Source: Citrifermentans bremense
Lineage (GTDB): Bacteria; Desulfobacterota; Desulfuromonadia; Geobacterales; Geobacteraceae
Assembly: GCF_014218275.1 (NCBI RefSeq)
Contig: NZ_AP023213.1
Location: 1,776,001-1,840,000, forward strand
Direction of reading: 5' to 3'
Length of the DNA stretch: 64,000 nucleotides
Shown: positions 42,507 to 50,564 of the stretch, one piece after another
How the letters are laid out: each line of letters begins with the position of its first letter
Numbering within the stretch: position 1 is the stretch's first letter
The notes under the pieces: model-generated
What the model was told of the DNA's origin: nothing
The model's input: only the letters and a program-made list of their open reading frames with translations
Database searches by the model: none
Translations under genes and position numbers: made by a program

Positions 42507-43673
42507 TCAAGGTACGCCTATGCGGTAGATGGTCCCGCCGCCGTAGTCCGCCAGGTAAACTTCGCCTTGTTCATCCTCGCCGAAGGTGGAAATCCGGTAT
42601 GGAGTTTCGAGCAGCAATTGGCTGACCCATTTACCGCCACTTTGGCGCAGCCCCCAGATACGGCCGCTGCAGTAGTCTCCGTACAAATAGATGCCTTTAA
42701 GCTGCTCGATCTTGCCGCGGTAGACATAGCCGCCGGTCACCGAGCAGTCCCCCTTGCCGTGGAAATATTCCGCTACCGGCGCGACCATGCCGCTTCGGTC
42801 GCACTTCTGCTTTTTGAAGCAGCGGTTTCCCTCCATCACGTTCCAGCCGAAGTTCGCCCCTTTGCCGGTCCCCGCAGCGAGGTAGTCGATTTCCTCAACC
42901 TCGTTTTGCCCAACGTCGGCAATGTAGAGGTCGCCGTTGGCGCGGTCGAAGGAGAAGCGCCATGGGTTGCGCAAACCGTAGGCCCAGATCTCGTTGCCAA
43001 ATGGGTTACCCTTGGGGATCACGTAGGGAGTTCCGCCTGCCCCTACCTGTATCCTCAAAAGCTTCCCAAGGAGCGTGTCCCGCTTCTGGCCGTTGCCGTG
43101 GGGGTCTCCGCCGCTCCCCCCGTCGCCGGTCCCGATGTAGAGAAAACCGTCCGGTCCGAATGCCAACTGGCCGCCGTTGTGGTTGGCATAGGGTTGAACT
43201 ATCCCCAGTATCTCCTTGCGGGTAGAGTTGTCGGCATGGTCGGTAGCGCGGTCCGTCCGGAAGCTCGCTATCACGGTGTTCCCCACACCGACCCTGTTGG
43301 TGTAGTTCACGTAGAAGGTTTTGGACGACCGGAAATCCTTCGGGAAGGCAAGGCCCAAAAGGCCTTGTTCGCCTCCGGCTTTTACCAGCCGCCGGATATC
43401 GAGGAAAGGGTCGCTGCCTGGCATGCCATTGCGCAGTACCTGCACCGTCCCTCGTTGTTCCACTATGAATAGGCGGTTGCTCCCGTCTCCTGCGTGGGCG
43501 ATGGCCGTCGGCTGCTTCAACCCCTTCGCTATCGGGGTCAGGGTGATGGTGGGGGGGGACTCCTTTGCCGGAGTCGGCGGCGTGCTCTCCCTGCTGCCGG
43601 CGACGGATGAGAAGCTGAGCACCAGGGTCCAGACTGCCACGAGCCTCATAGAATGTTCCCGAAAGCTTGACAT
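42507..43673 (-). CDS. PQQ-dependent aldose sugar dehydrogenase
   Basis: 388 residues (start 43673 or Met 43649). LFIVEQRGTVQVLRNG, SKTFYVNYTNRVG, NHNGGQLAFGPDGFLYIGTG, NPFGNEIWAYGLRNPWRFSF and YIADVGQNEVEEIDY are the GSDH/YliI six-bladed propeller motifs. The family oxidises aldoses or amino sugars with PQQ in the periplasm. It has a signal peptide (VAVWTLVLSFSSVAG). Single gene, terminator downstream. Confidence 0.88.
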   Translation of the reverse strand: MSSFREHSMRLVAVWTLVLSFSSVAGSRESTPPTPAKESPPTITLTPIAKGLKQPTAIAHAGDGSNRLFIVEQRGTVQVLRNGMPGSDPFLDIRRLVKAGGEQGLLGLAFPKDFRSSKTFYVNYTNRVGVGNTVIASFRTDRATDHADNSTRKEILGIVQPYANHNGGQLAFGPDGFLYIGTGDGGSGGDPHGNGQKRDTLLGKLLRIQVGAGGTPYVIPKGNPFGNEIWAYGLRNPWRFSFDRANGDLYIADVGQNEVEEIDYLAAGTGKGANFGWNVMEGNRCFKKQKCDRSGMVAPVAEYFHGKGDCSVTGGYVYRGKIEQLKGIYLYGDYCSGRIWGLRQSGGKWVSQLLLETPYRISTFGEDEQGEVYLADYGGGTIYRIGVP

Positions 43674-43912
43674 GCTCCCACCCCCTCTTGTGCACCTGAT
43701 TTCGTCAAAGCGCTGATTATACCACGCCTTAGGGGAAGAGCGTGGAGGGCATCTGCCGGGTATCCGGCACGGCTGTCAAGGCATGGATGTATCACGGTAA
43801 CGATCCCGTATCAAGCGCATTAGCAAATTTTCATGGCAATGAGGTTAATTGTCTACAGTATTTTTAAGTAAGTTCTGATATAAAGTATCACCAAATATTG
43901 GGAGGCTTGTTT
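43674..43912. other. Intergenic region between divergent genes
   Basis: Promoters of the sugar dehydrogenase (minus) and the XRE-REC gene (plus) lie here; GGGAGG precedes GTG 43913. Nothing else recognised. Confidence 0.4.
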
Positions 43913-44614
43913 GTGACGATTGAAGAGGCGTTCGGCATTGTTATCAGAAGACTTAGAAGGGAGCGCAACCTCTCTCAGGAAAAGCTTTCCACAGCCAGTT
44001 CCTTGGACCGCAAATTCATTTCGAACCTTGAGGGTGGGAAACAACAGCCAAGCCTAGTGTCCGTTTTCGCTCTCGCGGGTGCGCTGAATGCCACTGCGTC
44101 CAGTCTTCTCTATGAAGCAGAGTTTATCCTCAAGATAAACACGCCTGAAAAACTGAGAATTGATGGCGGTTGCGGCAAGATCGACTGGATCAGCAGTATG
44201 GAGATCATGATGAACAACGGGCATAACTGCTATCAAGGAAACGAAACCATCCTAATTGTGGACGACGAAAAGCAGCTTAGGGACATGCTGTCGGACTTCC
44301 TTGCCAGTTACGGGTACAACGTGATCCTCGCAGAAGACGGGCAGGATGCCCTGGACAAGTTCCAGCAGAATCATCAGGAAATCAATCTGGTGGTAATGGA
44401 CGTGGTCATGCCGCGCAAGGACGGTATTACCTGTTTCAGGGAGATAAAGGAACTGCACCCAGGGACCAAGGTCCTCTTCATGAGCGGGTATCGTCCGGAC
44501 CACCTGCATGCCAACGACGATTTCAGGATGATCCAGAAGCCGTTCTCCCCTGTGGAGATGATAAAGGCGATCAGGAAGGTGCTCGAAGAACCCGCTCCCT
44601 CCGGCGAGAAATAA
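43913..44614 (+). CDS. XRE HTH - response regulator receiver fusion
   Basis: 233 residues from GTG 43913 (GGGAGG, 7-nt spacing). Residues 1-70 are an XRE-type helix-turn-helix (IRRLRRERNLSQEKLSTASS ... FISNLEGGKQQPS). Residues 110-230 are a receiver domain: ILIVDDEKQLRDMLSDFL with the acid pocket, phospho-Asp in LVVMDVVMPRKDG, then VLFMSGYRPD and the Lys in IQKPFSP. This order (DNA-binding first, receiver last) is the reverse of ordinary response regulators. No kinase is adjacent. Confidence 0.8.
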   Translation: MTIEEAFGIVIRRLRRERNLSQEKLSTASSLDRKFISNLEGGKQQPSLVSVFALAGALNATASSLLYEAEFILKINTPEKLRIDGGCGKIDWISSMEIMMNNGHNCYQGNETILIVDDEKQLRDMLSDFLASYGYNVILAEDGQDALDKFQQNHQEINLVVMDVVMPRKDGITCFREIKELHPGTKVLFMSGYRPDHLHANDDFRMIQKPFSPVEMIKAIRKVLEEPAPSGEK

Positions 44615-44663
44615 GGAAGGGGCAAGCGCGGTTCAAAATTGATTTCAGACGATGGAAAGTGAA

Positions 44664-44694
44664 GGGGCGGTCCGTAAAGGACGGCCCCTTTTTT
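44664..44694 (+). terminator. Rho-independent terminator
   Basis: GGGGC-GGTCC-GTAAA-GGAC-GGCCCC with a T run. It lies between two convergent genes. Confidence 0.85.
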
Positions 44695-44701
44695 GATGTC
44701 G

Positions 44702-45013
44702 TCATCCCTTCTCGAACCAGCGACTCAGGGCCCAGGCGGTGGCGAGTGTGGAAGAAAACCAGATCAGGGCACGGGGGGTGATGTCCTTGGGGATGTCGAT
44801 GTAGGGGCGCTCGCCACGCAGCGACTGGATCTTATACTCGATGGTCTGCTTGCCGTGGACGAACACGGCTATGGAGACAGGGAACCAGATGGCGCCGGTT
44901 ATGCTGAAGAGCGCGCTCACCGGACCGGTTAGGTGCTCTCCTGTGGAGAGCATTACGGCGAGGCTCATACCGGACATCATGGCAGTGGTCTTCGTGGCAT
45001 AGGGCAGTTTCAT
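44702..45013 (-). CDS. Small membrane protein
   Basis: 103 residues from ATG 45013 (MKLPYATKTTAMMSGMSLAV). Two or three hydrophobic helices and a cytoplasmic loop (HGKQTIEYKIQSLRGERPYI). No recognised family. Confidence 0.5.
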   Translation of the reverse strand: MKLPYATKTTAMMSGMSLAVMLSTGEHLTGPVSALFSITGAIWFPVSIAVFVHGKQTIEYKIQSLRGERPYIDIPKDITPRALIWFSSTLATAWALSRWFEKG

Positions 45014-45246
45014 GGCAGGTCCCGTTCGTCTTTGGATTGGCGCCACTTAATAAAAAAGATCACACAAAGCCACATTAGCAACTTAACTGGAACCGCTGGC
45101 AGGAAGAAAATGTGGGGACGTCTGAGCAACGCACCAGGAGAGACGCATACCTGAATCTTTCTGCGTGGGGGTTGACATAGGGGGCTGCATTATGGTAGCA
45201 AGGAGGAACGTTGTTGAGATAAGTATCCGTTTTTGAGGGGATTTAT

Positions 45247-45816
45247 TTGAAAGATACAATGCTTTGCCGCAGGATGTTTCTCAAGTCGTCGGCCTTTGTC
45301 GCCGCGACGCTCTTGGGCGCTAAGTCCGCCTTCGCCAGGGTCCTCGACGGGAACGAAGCGGGCGGTCTTCCGGAAGGTAAGCTTTCCCTGTACAACCTGA
45401 ACCTTAACGAGCGCCTCACCGTGACCTACCGAAACGCCATGGGTGAATACTGCCAGGAGGCACTGCAGGCGATCAACTGGCTCTTGCGCTGCCATTACAC
45501 CAACGAGATGACCACGATGGACCTGAGGGTGATCGAGTACCTGAACCGGCTCGACAACACGCTCGGTGGGAACAACGAGATCCATGTCATCTCCGGGTAC
45601 CGCTCCCCCTCCTACAACGCGAAGCTGCGCAGCAAATCCAGTGGCGTCGCGAAGAACAGCCTGCACATGAAAGGTATGGCGATCGACCTTGCCATACCGA
45701 GTTTCGGGCTGGCCCAGATCCGCCGCTCGGCCCTGGCCCTCGCCGCCGGCGGTGTCGGCTACTACCCGCAGCCGGGCTTCGTCCACATAGATTCGGGCCA
45801 TTTCCGGACCTGGTAG
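45247..45816 (+). CDS. YcbK-like DUF882 (M15 peptidase-like) protein
   Basis: 189 residues from TTG 45247 (GAGGGG, 8-nt spacing; ATG 45259 is possible). The N-terminus has a Tat-like signal (CRRMFLKSSAFVAATLLGAK). The domain shows VISGYRSPSYNAKLRSKSSG, NSLHMKGMAIDLAI and PGFVHIDSGHFRTW, with the His-x6-Asp and terminal His metal ligands of M15/VanX-like peptidases. It probably acts on peptidoglycan in the periplasm. Confidence 0.85.
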   Translation: MKDTMLCRRMFLKSSAFVAATLLGAKSAFARVLDGNEAGGLPEGKLSLYNLNLNERLTVTYRNAMGEYCQEALQAINWLLRCHYTNEMTTMDLRVIEYLNRLDNTLGGNNEIHVISGYRSPSYNAKLRSKSSGVAKNSLHMKGMAIDLAIPSFGLAQIRRSALALAAGGVGYYPQPGFVHIDSGHFRTW

Positions 45817-45876
45817 CCTGAATCCCTTACCGTAAATCCCCACCAGATCGTCAGCAGGAGCCATAACTGGAAGGCT

Positions 45877-47025
45877 TCAGCTGATGCGCCGCACCTTCGC
45901 GATCCTCCCTGCCGCTATGGCGATCACGCCGCAAGCGGCGCTGAACAAGGCTCCCATCTTGGCAGCACCCTGGACCGTGGGGTCCGTGAACGCCTCCCCC
46001 GCAACGAAGAGGGCCACAGTCAGGCCGGTTCCGGCAACAAGGCCAACCAACACCAACTCTTTGGTGCCGATGTGTTCAGGTAAGGGGTAGCCGAGCAGAT
46101 GCCCGATCCGCGCCATGATGAATATGCCGGCGGTCTTTCCAATGCCCAATGAGGCGAAGACGAGCCAGGTAGCCGTGCCGATGCTGGCGAACTCGACGCC
46201 GGCGTTGGCCAGGCCGAAGGTGAATAGGCCGAAGTCGACCAGCACCTTCCAGTGGTGTTCGAAGGTCGAAAGCGGTGACCTGTCCTTCGGGTCCTCCTCG
46301 AAGAGGTGCATCTTTTCGCGGGAAGCGTGGGGCAGAAACGGCACGACGAACACTAGCGCCAGGGCCGGGTGCAGATGGGCGTTGTAAAGACCGATCCAGG
46401 CGAGCCCCCCCCCGACAAGGAGATAGTGCCAGTAGTTCCTGGTGTTGAACCTGCGCAATATGGCCGCCCCCGCCATGCCGCATACGACCAGAATGAGCCA
46501 TTGCGGAGCGGCCGGGAAATTGGGGTCAGGGTAGAATACGGCGATGATTGCCAATCCGATGGCGTCGTCGGCGATGGCCAGCAGCAGCAGGAAGGATATT
46601 GCCGGATGCTGGCGGCCGAAAACGATGCTTGCGATGAGCCACGCCAAGGCTATGTCCGTCGCGGTCGGTATCCCCCAGCCACGTTGGAACCCGGGCCCTC
46701 CTATGATGGCGTTCAGGCAGAGGTATACCAGTATAGGACCGATCACACCTCCTGCCGTTGCCAGAAGCGGGTTGACCGCCTTGCGCAGCGGATGGAGGTC
46801 GCCTCCGGGAAGACAGCTCTGGGTTATCTCGGCGGTGGCGATCCCGAAGAAGAACACCATGAAGATGTCGTTGACGAGGAAGTGGAAACTGAGCGGGCCG
46901 AACAACGGCTCGTGGGTGAAGTGGTGGTAGCTTTGCGGTGACAGGTTGACCCAGCAAAGCGCGACGATCACCCCCGCGAGAAGGGGCACCGAAAATTCCC
47001 GCAGCATGTTGATGTGTTTTTTCAT
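45877..47025 (-). CDS. nhaA: Na+/H+ antiporter NhaA
   Basis: 382 residues with 11-12 membrane helices. GWGIPTATDIALAWLIASI and LLLLAIADDAIGLAIIAVFY include the paired Asp that bind Na+ or H+, and the PTATDIA motif. It exports Na+ at the expense of the proton gradient. The length is normal. The single gene reads toward the YcbK-like gene; nothing in the DNA indicates Na+-responsive control. Confidence 0.93.
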   Translation of the reverse strand: MKKHINMLREFSVPLLAGVIVALCWVNLSPQSYHHFTHEPLFGPLSFHFLVNDIFMVFFFGIATAEITQSCLPGGDLHPLRKAVNPLLATAGGVIGPILVYLCLNAIIGGPGFQRGWGIPTATDIALAWLIASIVFGRQHPAISFLLLLAIADDAIGLAIIAVFYPDPNFPAAPQWLILVVCGMAGAAILRRFNTRNYWHYLLVGGGLAWIGLYNAHLHPALALVFVVPFLPHASREKMHLFEEDPKDRSPLSTFEHHWKVLVDFGLFTFGLANAGVEFASIGTATWLVFASLGIGKTAGIFIMARIGHLLGYPLPEHIGTKELVLVGLVAGTGLTVALFVAGEAFTDPTVQGAAKMGALFSAACGVIAIAAGRIAKVRRIS

Positions 47026-47104
47026 TCCCCATCCTTTCCCTGCAAAATCAAGCGCACTATAACATCTGCCGGACGGTCGAGGCTACCCGTTTTGGAAGGG
47101 CGTT

Positions 47105-47138
47105 AAAAAAGGCCTGTCGTTGTGACAGGCCTTTTTTA
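47105..47138 (-). terminator. Rho-independent terminator (bidirectional)
   Basis: AAAAAAGGCCTGTC-GTTGT-GACAGGCCTTTTTT; ends the dctM transcript on the minus strand. Confidence 0.9.
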
Positions 47139-47156
47139 TTGCCAAGCTGATAAGTC

Positions 47157-48536
47157 TCAATACCCCAGGGCCTTGGGAAGCCAGAGCGAGATGGAGGGGA
47201 CGTAGGTGACGAGCAGCATGAACCCCAACATCGCCATGAGCCAGGGCCACACGGCCACCGTGAGCTCGGAGATCCCCATCTTTGTGATGCCGCTGGCGAC
47301 GTAGAGGTTGAGCCCCACCGGCGGGTGGCACATCCCTACCTCCATGTTCACCGTGATCAGCACGCCGAAGTGGATCGGATCGATCCCCAACTGCATCGCC
47401 ACCGGGAACAGTATCGGCGCGAGGATCAGGATGATGGAGGAGGGCTCCATCACGTTCCCGGCCAGAAGCAGCAGCACGTTGGTGACCAGCAGGAAGGAGA
47501 CCACCCCCAGGTTGTGCGCGAGGATCCAGTCCGCCATGAGCTGCGGTATCTGCTCGTGGGTCATCAGGAAGGAAAAGAGCACCGCGTTGGTGATGATGTA
47601 AAGGAGCATGGCCGACATGCTCGCCGAGTCGAGGAGCACCTTCGGGATCTTCTTGAAGGGGACGTCGCGGTAGACGAAGACGGCGATGATGAAGGCATAG
47701 ACGGCGCTCATGGCCGCCGCTTCGGTCGGTGTGAAGAGGCCGCTGTAGATCCCCCCGAGGACGATGACGATCAGCAAAAGGCCCCAGATGCTCTCCCTAA
47801 ACGCCTTGAAGCGCTCGCCCCAGGTTGCTTTCTGCATGCGCGGGTAGTTCGCCTTCTTTGCCTTCCACCAGGAAACGAGCCCCAAAAGGGTTGCCAGCAT
47901 CAGGCCGGGGATGACGCCCCCCATGAACATCGCCCCGACCGAGGAGTTGGTGGCGACGCAGTAGATGACCATCGGGATGGAGGGGGGGATCAGGATACCC
48001 AGCGACCCCGAGGTGGTGATTACCCCCGCTCCGAAGCGCTTGGGGAAGCCGGCGCGCACCATGGCGGGGAGCATCACGGAGCCTATGGCGACCACCGTCG
48101 CGGGGCTCGAGCCGGAAACGGCGGCGAAGAGGGCGCAGGCCATGACGCCGGCGAGAGCCAGGCCGCCGTGCCAGTGTCCCACCATCGAGGTGGCGAACTT
48201 GATCATCCTCTTCGCCACGCCGCCGTGGGTCAGGAAGTTCCCTGCCAGGATGAAGAAGGGGATCGCCATGATCTCGAACTTCTCAATTCCGGTGAAGAGC
48301 TTCATCGCCACCGCTTCGGTCGGCACTTCCGAGAAGAAGAAGAGGAAGGTAAGGACGGTGAGGCCGAGCGCGATGGAAATCGGCATCCCGGTCAGCATCA
48401 GCGCGAGCAGCAGGGCGAAGACGATCCCGGTGCTGCCAAGGGTCGCTATCAACCCGAGGACCACGGCGATACCCGCAAGCCAGGTGGCCGCCTTTTTCTT
48501 GGAGAACTGCTCCCAGCCAGCAACTGCAGAACTCAT
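47157..48536 (-). CDS. dctM: TRAP transporter large permease
   Basis: 459 residues, about 12 TM helices. IGSVMLPAMVRAGFPKRFGA, ITTSGSLGILIPPSIPMVIY and LLLAGNVMEPSSIILILAPI are typical of DctM. It is the channel-forming subunit of a Na+-driven C4-dicarboxylate TRAP transporter, with DctP as binding protein and DctQ as small subunit. It overlaps dctQ by 4 bp; the last gene of the operon dctPQM. Confidence 0.92.
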   Translation of the reverse strand: MSSAVAGWEQFSKKKAATWLAGIAVVLGLIATLGSTGIVFALLLALMLTGMPISIALGLTVLTFLFFFSEVPTEAVAMKLFTGIEKFEIMAIPFFILAGNFLTHGGVAKRMIKFATSMVGHWHGGLALAGVMACALFAAVSGSSPATVVAIGSVMLPAMVRAGFPKRFGAGVITTSGSLGILIPPSIPMVIYCVATNSSVGAMFMGGVIPGLMLATLLGLVSWWKAKKANYPRMQKATWGERFKAFRESIWGLLLIVIVLGGIYSGLFTPTEAAAMSAVYAFIIAVFVYRDVPFKKIPKVLLDSASMSAMLLYIITNAVLFSFLMTHEQIPQLMADWILAHNLGVVSFLLVTNVLLLLAGNVMEPSSIILILAPILFPVAMQLGIDPIHFGVLITVNMEVGMCHPPVGLNLYVASGITKMGISELTVAVWPWLMAMLGFMLLVTYVPSISLWLPKALGY

Positions 48537-49201
48537 TTCGCACCCCCATCCTTGCCGTTGAACTTGTGTACTTCGTACTCCTCGAGCGCCTGCGTCGAGT
48601 CCATCGCAGGTATCTCTTCGATACCGTCGACGTGAGTGTGGTCATGGTGCGGCAGTTCTCCAGTGTGCAGAAACGCCCAGCCGACCTGCAGGAACCTGAA
48701 GCACATGAGATACGAGCCCAAGGGAACGGCGGAGTAGACGATCCAAGTGGGCCACTCGAGGTCGGGGGTGATCGGCCCTTCGAAGAGTTCGGTTACGTCC
48801 ATGCCCAGCTTGTTTAAGAGCGCGTAATGTAAACCGTTTTCCCAGACGAATTTGGCGCCCAGGGTGCCGATGAGCCCGGTGAAGAGGGCGCCGCCCATGA
48901 TGGCGATGATCACGGTGGTCTTGCGCCAGGAGTCCGGGAGTCGGGTCACCAGCACGTCGACCCCGACGTGGATCCCGGAACGGACGCCGTAGGCTGCTCC
49001 GAACTTGGCCATCCAGACGAACATGTAGATGCAGAGCTCCTGGGCCCAGCTCAGGTTTATGCCGAGCAGCCAGTCCTGCAGGCCGGGGATCGGCAACCCC
49101 GAAAGGTAACGATGGACGACCGCGACCGCGATGATGGCGGTCGCCGCGCCGATGAGGAAGGTGATGATGATTTCCTCTAAATGGTCAAGATACTTCATCA
49201 T
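48533..49201 (-). CDS. dctQ: TRAP transporter small permease
   Basis: 222 residues with four TM helices (DHLEEIIITFLIGAATAIIA ... SWAQELCIYMFVWMAKFGAA). The motif of aromatic residues near the second helix matches DctQ. Its stop overlaps the dctM start, so the two permeases are coupled. A hairpin (49231-49255) separates it from dctP. Confidence 0.9.
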   Translation of the reverse strand: MMKYLDHLEEIIITFLIGAATAIIAVAVVHRYLSGLPIPGLQDWLLGINLSWAQELCIYMFVWMAKFGAAYGVRSGIHVGVDVLVTRLPDSWRKTTVIIAIMGGALFTGLIGTLGAKFVWENGLHYALLNKLGMDVTELFEGPITPDLEWPTWIVYSAVPLGSYLMCFRFLQVGWAFLHTGELPHHDHTHVDGIEEIPAMDSTQALEEYEVHKFNGKDGGAK

Positions 49202-49230
49202 GATGGGCGTCTCCTGGAAAAACTCGATAA

Positions 49231-49255
49231 AAGGCCGCTGCGGCAGCCGCAGCGG
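49231..49255 (-). other. Intercistronic hairpin between dctP and dctQ
   Basis: GGCCGCTGCGG-CAG-CCGCAGCGGCC, very GC-rich, no T run. Such hairpins in TRAP operons usually lower downstream expression so that the binding protein outnumbers the permease; the role here is inferred. Confidence 0.6.
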
Positions 49256-49282
49256 CCCTGGTGTCGCGGTGAAACGGTCAAG

Positions 49283-50293
49283 CTAGCTCGGGTTGTAGCC
49301 GGTGGCAGCGTACACTTCCTTGACTATGTCGGCGCCGATGCGCCCCATGTTGTCCTTGTGCGCCTTGTCCATCGCCTTCTTCCAGGCGGCGCGCTCCTGC
49401 GGGGTGAGGCTGATCAACTGGCTGCGGCCGGATTTCTTGACGGCGGCCAGCGCCTCCTCGTTGTCCTTCTTGGCGATGTCGTTTGCGTACTTGGTCGCGT
49501 CCTTCATGCACCCTTCGAGGATGGTGCGGACGTCGGCCGGCAGCCCCTGCCAGAACTTCTTGTTGACGATGACGGCGTAGCCCAGGTAGCCGTGGTCGGA
49601 GAGGGTTACGTATTTCTGCACTTCGTGCATCTTCTGGGTGTAGAGGTTGGACGGGGGGTTCTCGGTGCCGTTCACGACGCCGGTCTGCAGGGCCTGGTAC
49701 ACCTCGGAGAAGGCGAGCACCTGCGGCATGGCACCTACCGCGCGCATCTGGGAGTCGAGCACCTTGGAGGACTGGATGCGCATCTTCTGCCCGCGGAAGT
49801 CGCTGACAGCCTTAAGCGGCTTGTTGGCGCTCATCACCTTGAAGCCGTTGTCCCAGTAGGCGAGGCCTAAGATACCCTTGGGCTCGAGCTTTTTCAGGAG
49901 CTTCGCGCCGACCGGTCCCTGGGTCACCTTGTGGAGTTCCTGGTAGTTGTCGAAGATGAAGGGGAGGTCGAATACCTCGAACTCCTTGACGCCCAGCGGC
50001 GCGAACTTGGCGAGGGAGGGGGCCAGCATCTGCACCGCGCCTAGCTGCAGCGCCTCCATCTCTTCCTTGTCTTTGTAGAGCTGGCTGTTGGGGTATACCT
50101 CGACCTTGACCCTTCCCTTGGTCCGCTCTTCAGCCAGTTTCTTGAAGTAGTCGGCCGCCTGCCCCTTCGGGGTGTGCTGCGCCACGACGTGGCTGAACTT
50201 GATCACGATCGGCGCCGGTGCTGCGACTGCGTTCAGCGGCAGGGCGAGCGCTGCTGCCATGGCCAGTGCTTTCAGACATGCTTTGAGACTCAT
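49283..50293 (-). CDS. dctP: TRAP C4-dicarboxylate binding protein
   Basis: 336 residues with a signal peptide (MSLKACLKALAMAAALALPLN ends before AVAAPAP). The motifs IKFSHVVAQHTPKGQAADYF, VEVYPNSQLYKDKEEMEALQ and DFRGQKMRIQSSKVLDSQMR (the Arg that binds the carboxylate) are DctP. It binds malate, fumarate or succinate in the periplasm. First gene of the operon, with a sigma-54 promoter about 125 bp upstream. Confidence 0.93.
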   Translation of the reverse strand: MSLKACLKALAMAAALALPLNAVAAPAPIVIKFSHVVAQHTPKGQAADYFKKLAEERTKGRVKVEVYPNSQLYKDKEEMEALQLGAVQMLAPSLAKFAPLGVKEFEVFDLPFIFDNYQELHKVTQGPVGAKLLKKLEPKGILGLAYWDNGFKVMSANKPLKAVSDFRGQKMRIQSSKVLDSQMRAVGAMPQVLAFSEVYQALQTGVVNGTENPPSNLYTQKMHEVQKYVTLSDHGYLGYAVIVNKKFWQGLPADVRTILEGCMKDATKYANDIAKKDNEEALAAVKKSGRSQLISLTPQERAAWKKAMDKAHKDNMGRIGADIVKEVYAATGYNPS

Positions 50294-50416
50294 AGGTGTT
50301 CCTCCTTGGGGTTTGTGCTGCCTTATCTATTCCCAGGCGACTGCCGCCTTGAAAAAATCTCGATGCGCAGGCGGTGAGGGAGAACCCGCCTTTTCGTATA
50401 CGACACATCGTTTTAA

Positions 50417-50432
50417 TGCAACAGCGATGCCA
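50417..50432 (-). promoter_or_regulatory. Sigma-54 promoter of dctPQM
   Basis: TGGCAT-CGCTG-TTGCA on the minus strand, with GG-N10-GC spacing, a near-exact match to the -24/-12 consensus (TGGCAC-N5-TTGCA). The adjacent DctD-like activator supports this. It predicts a 5' leader of about 110 nt. Confidence 0.85.
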
Positions 50433-50514
50433 TTAATGAACCATTGTAAGTGTCTGAATTAATGCATGGGTCTGAAGTGAAATATCGGTTTACTAAAGGG
50501 CGGTGGCTGAAATC

Positions 50515-50530
50515 CGCCACATAAGTGGCG
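50515..50530. promoter_or_regulatory. Candidate activator site (UAS)
   Basis: CGCCAC-ATAA-GTGGCG is a perfect palindrome about 85 bp upstream of the -24 box. A related half-site pair, GGTGGC ... GCCACC-like, lies next to it (50500-50520). A place for DctD-type binding, inferred. Confidence 0.5.
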
Positions 50531-50564
50531 AATTGTTGCCAGGGGGGATGGTGCGGCAGGCGGG

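Noticed and set aside
47325-48635. 436-codon open frame on the plus strand over dctM
   Set aside because: Exact antisense to dctM, extremely His/Gln/Asp/Glu-rich, no family.
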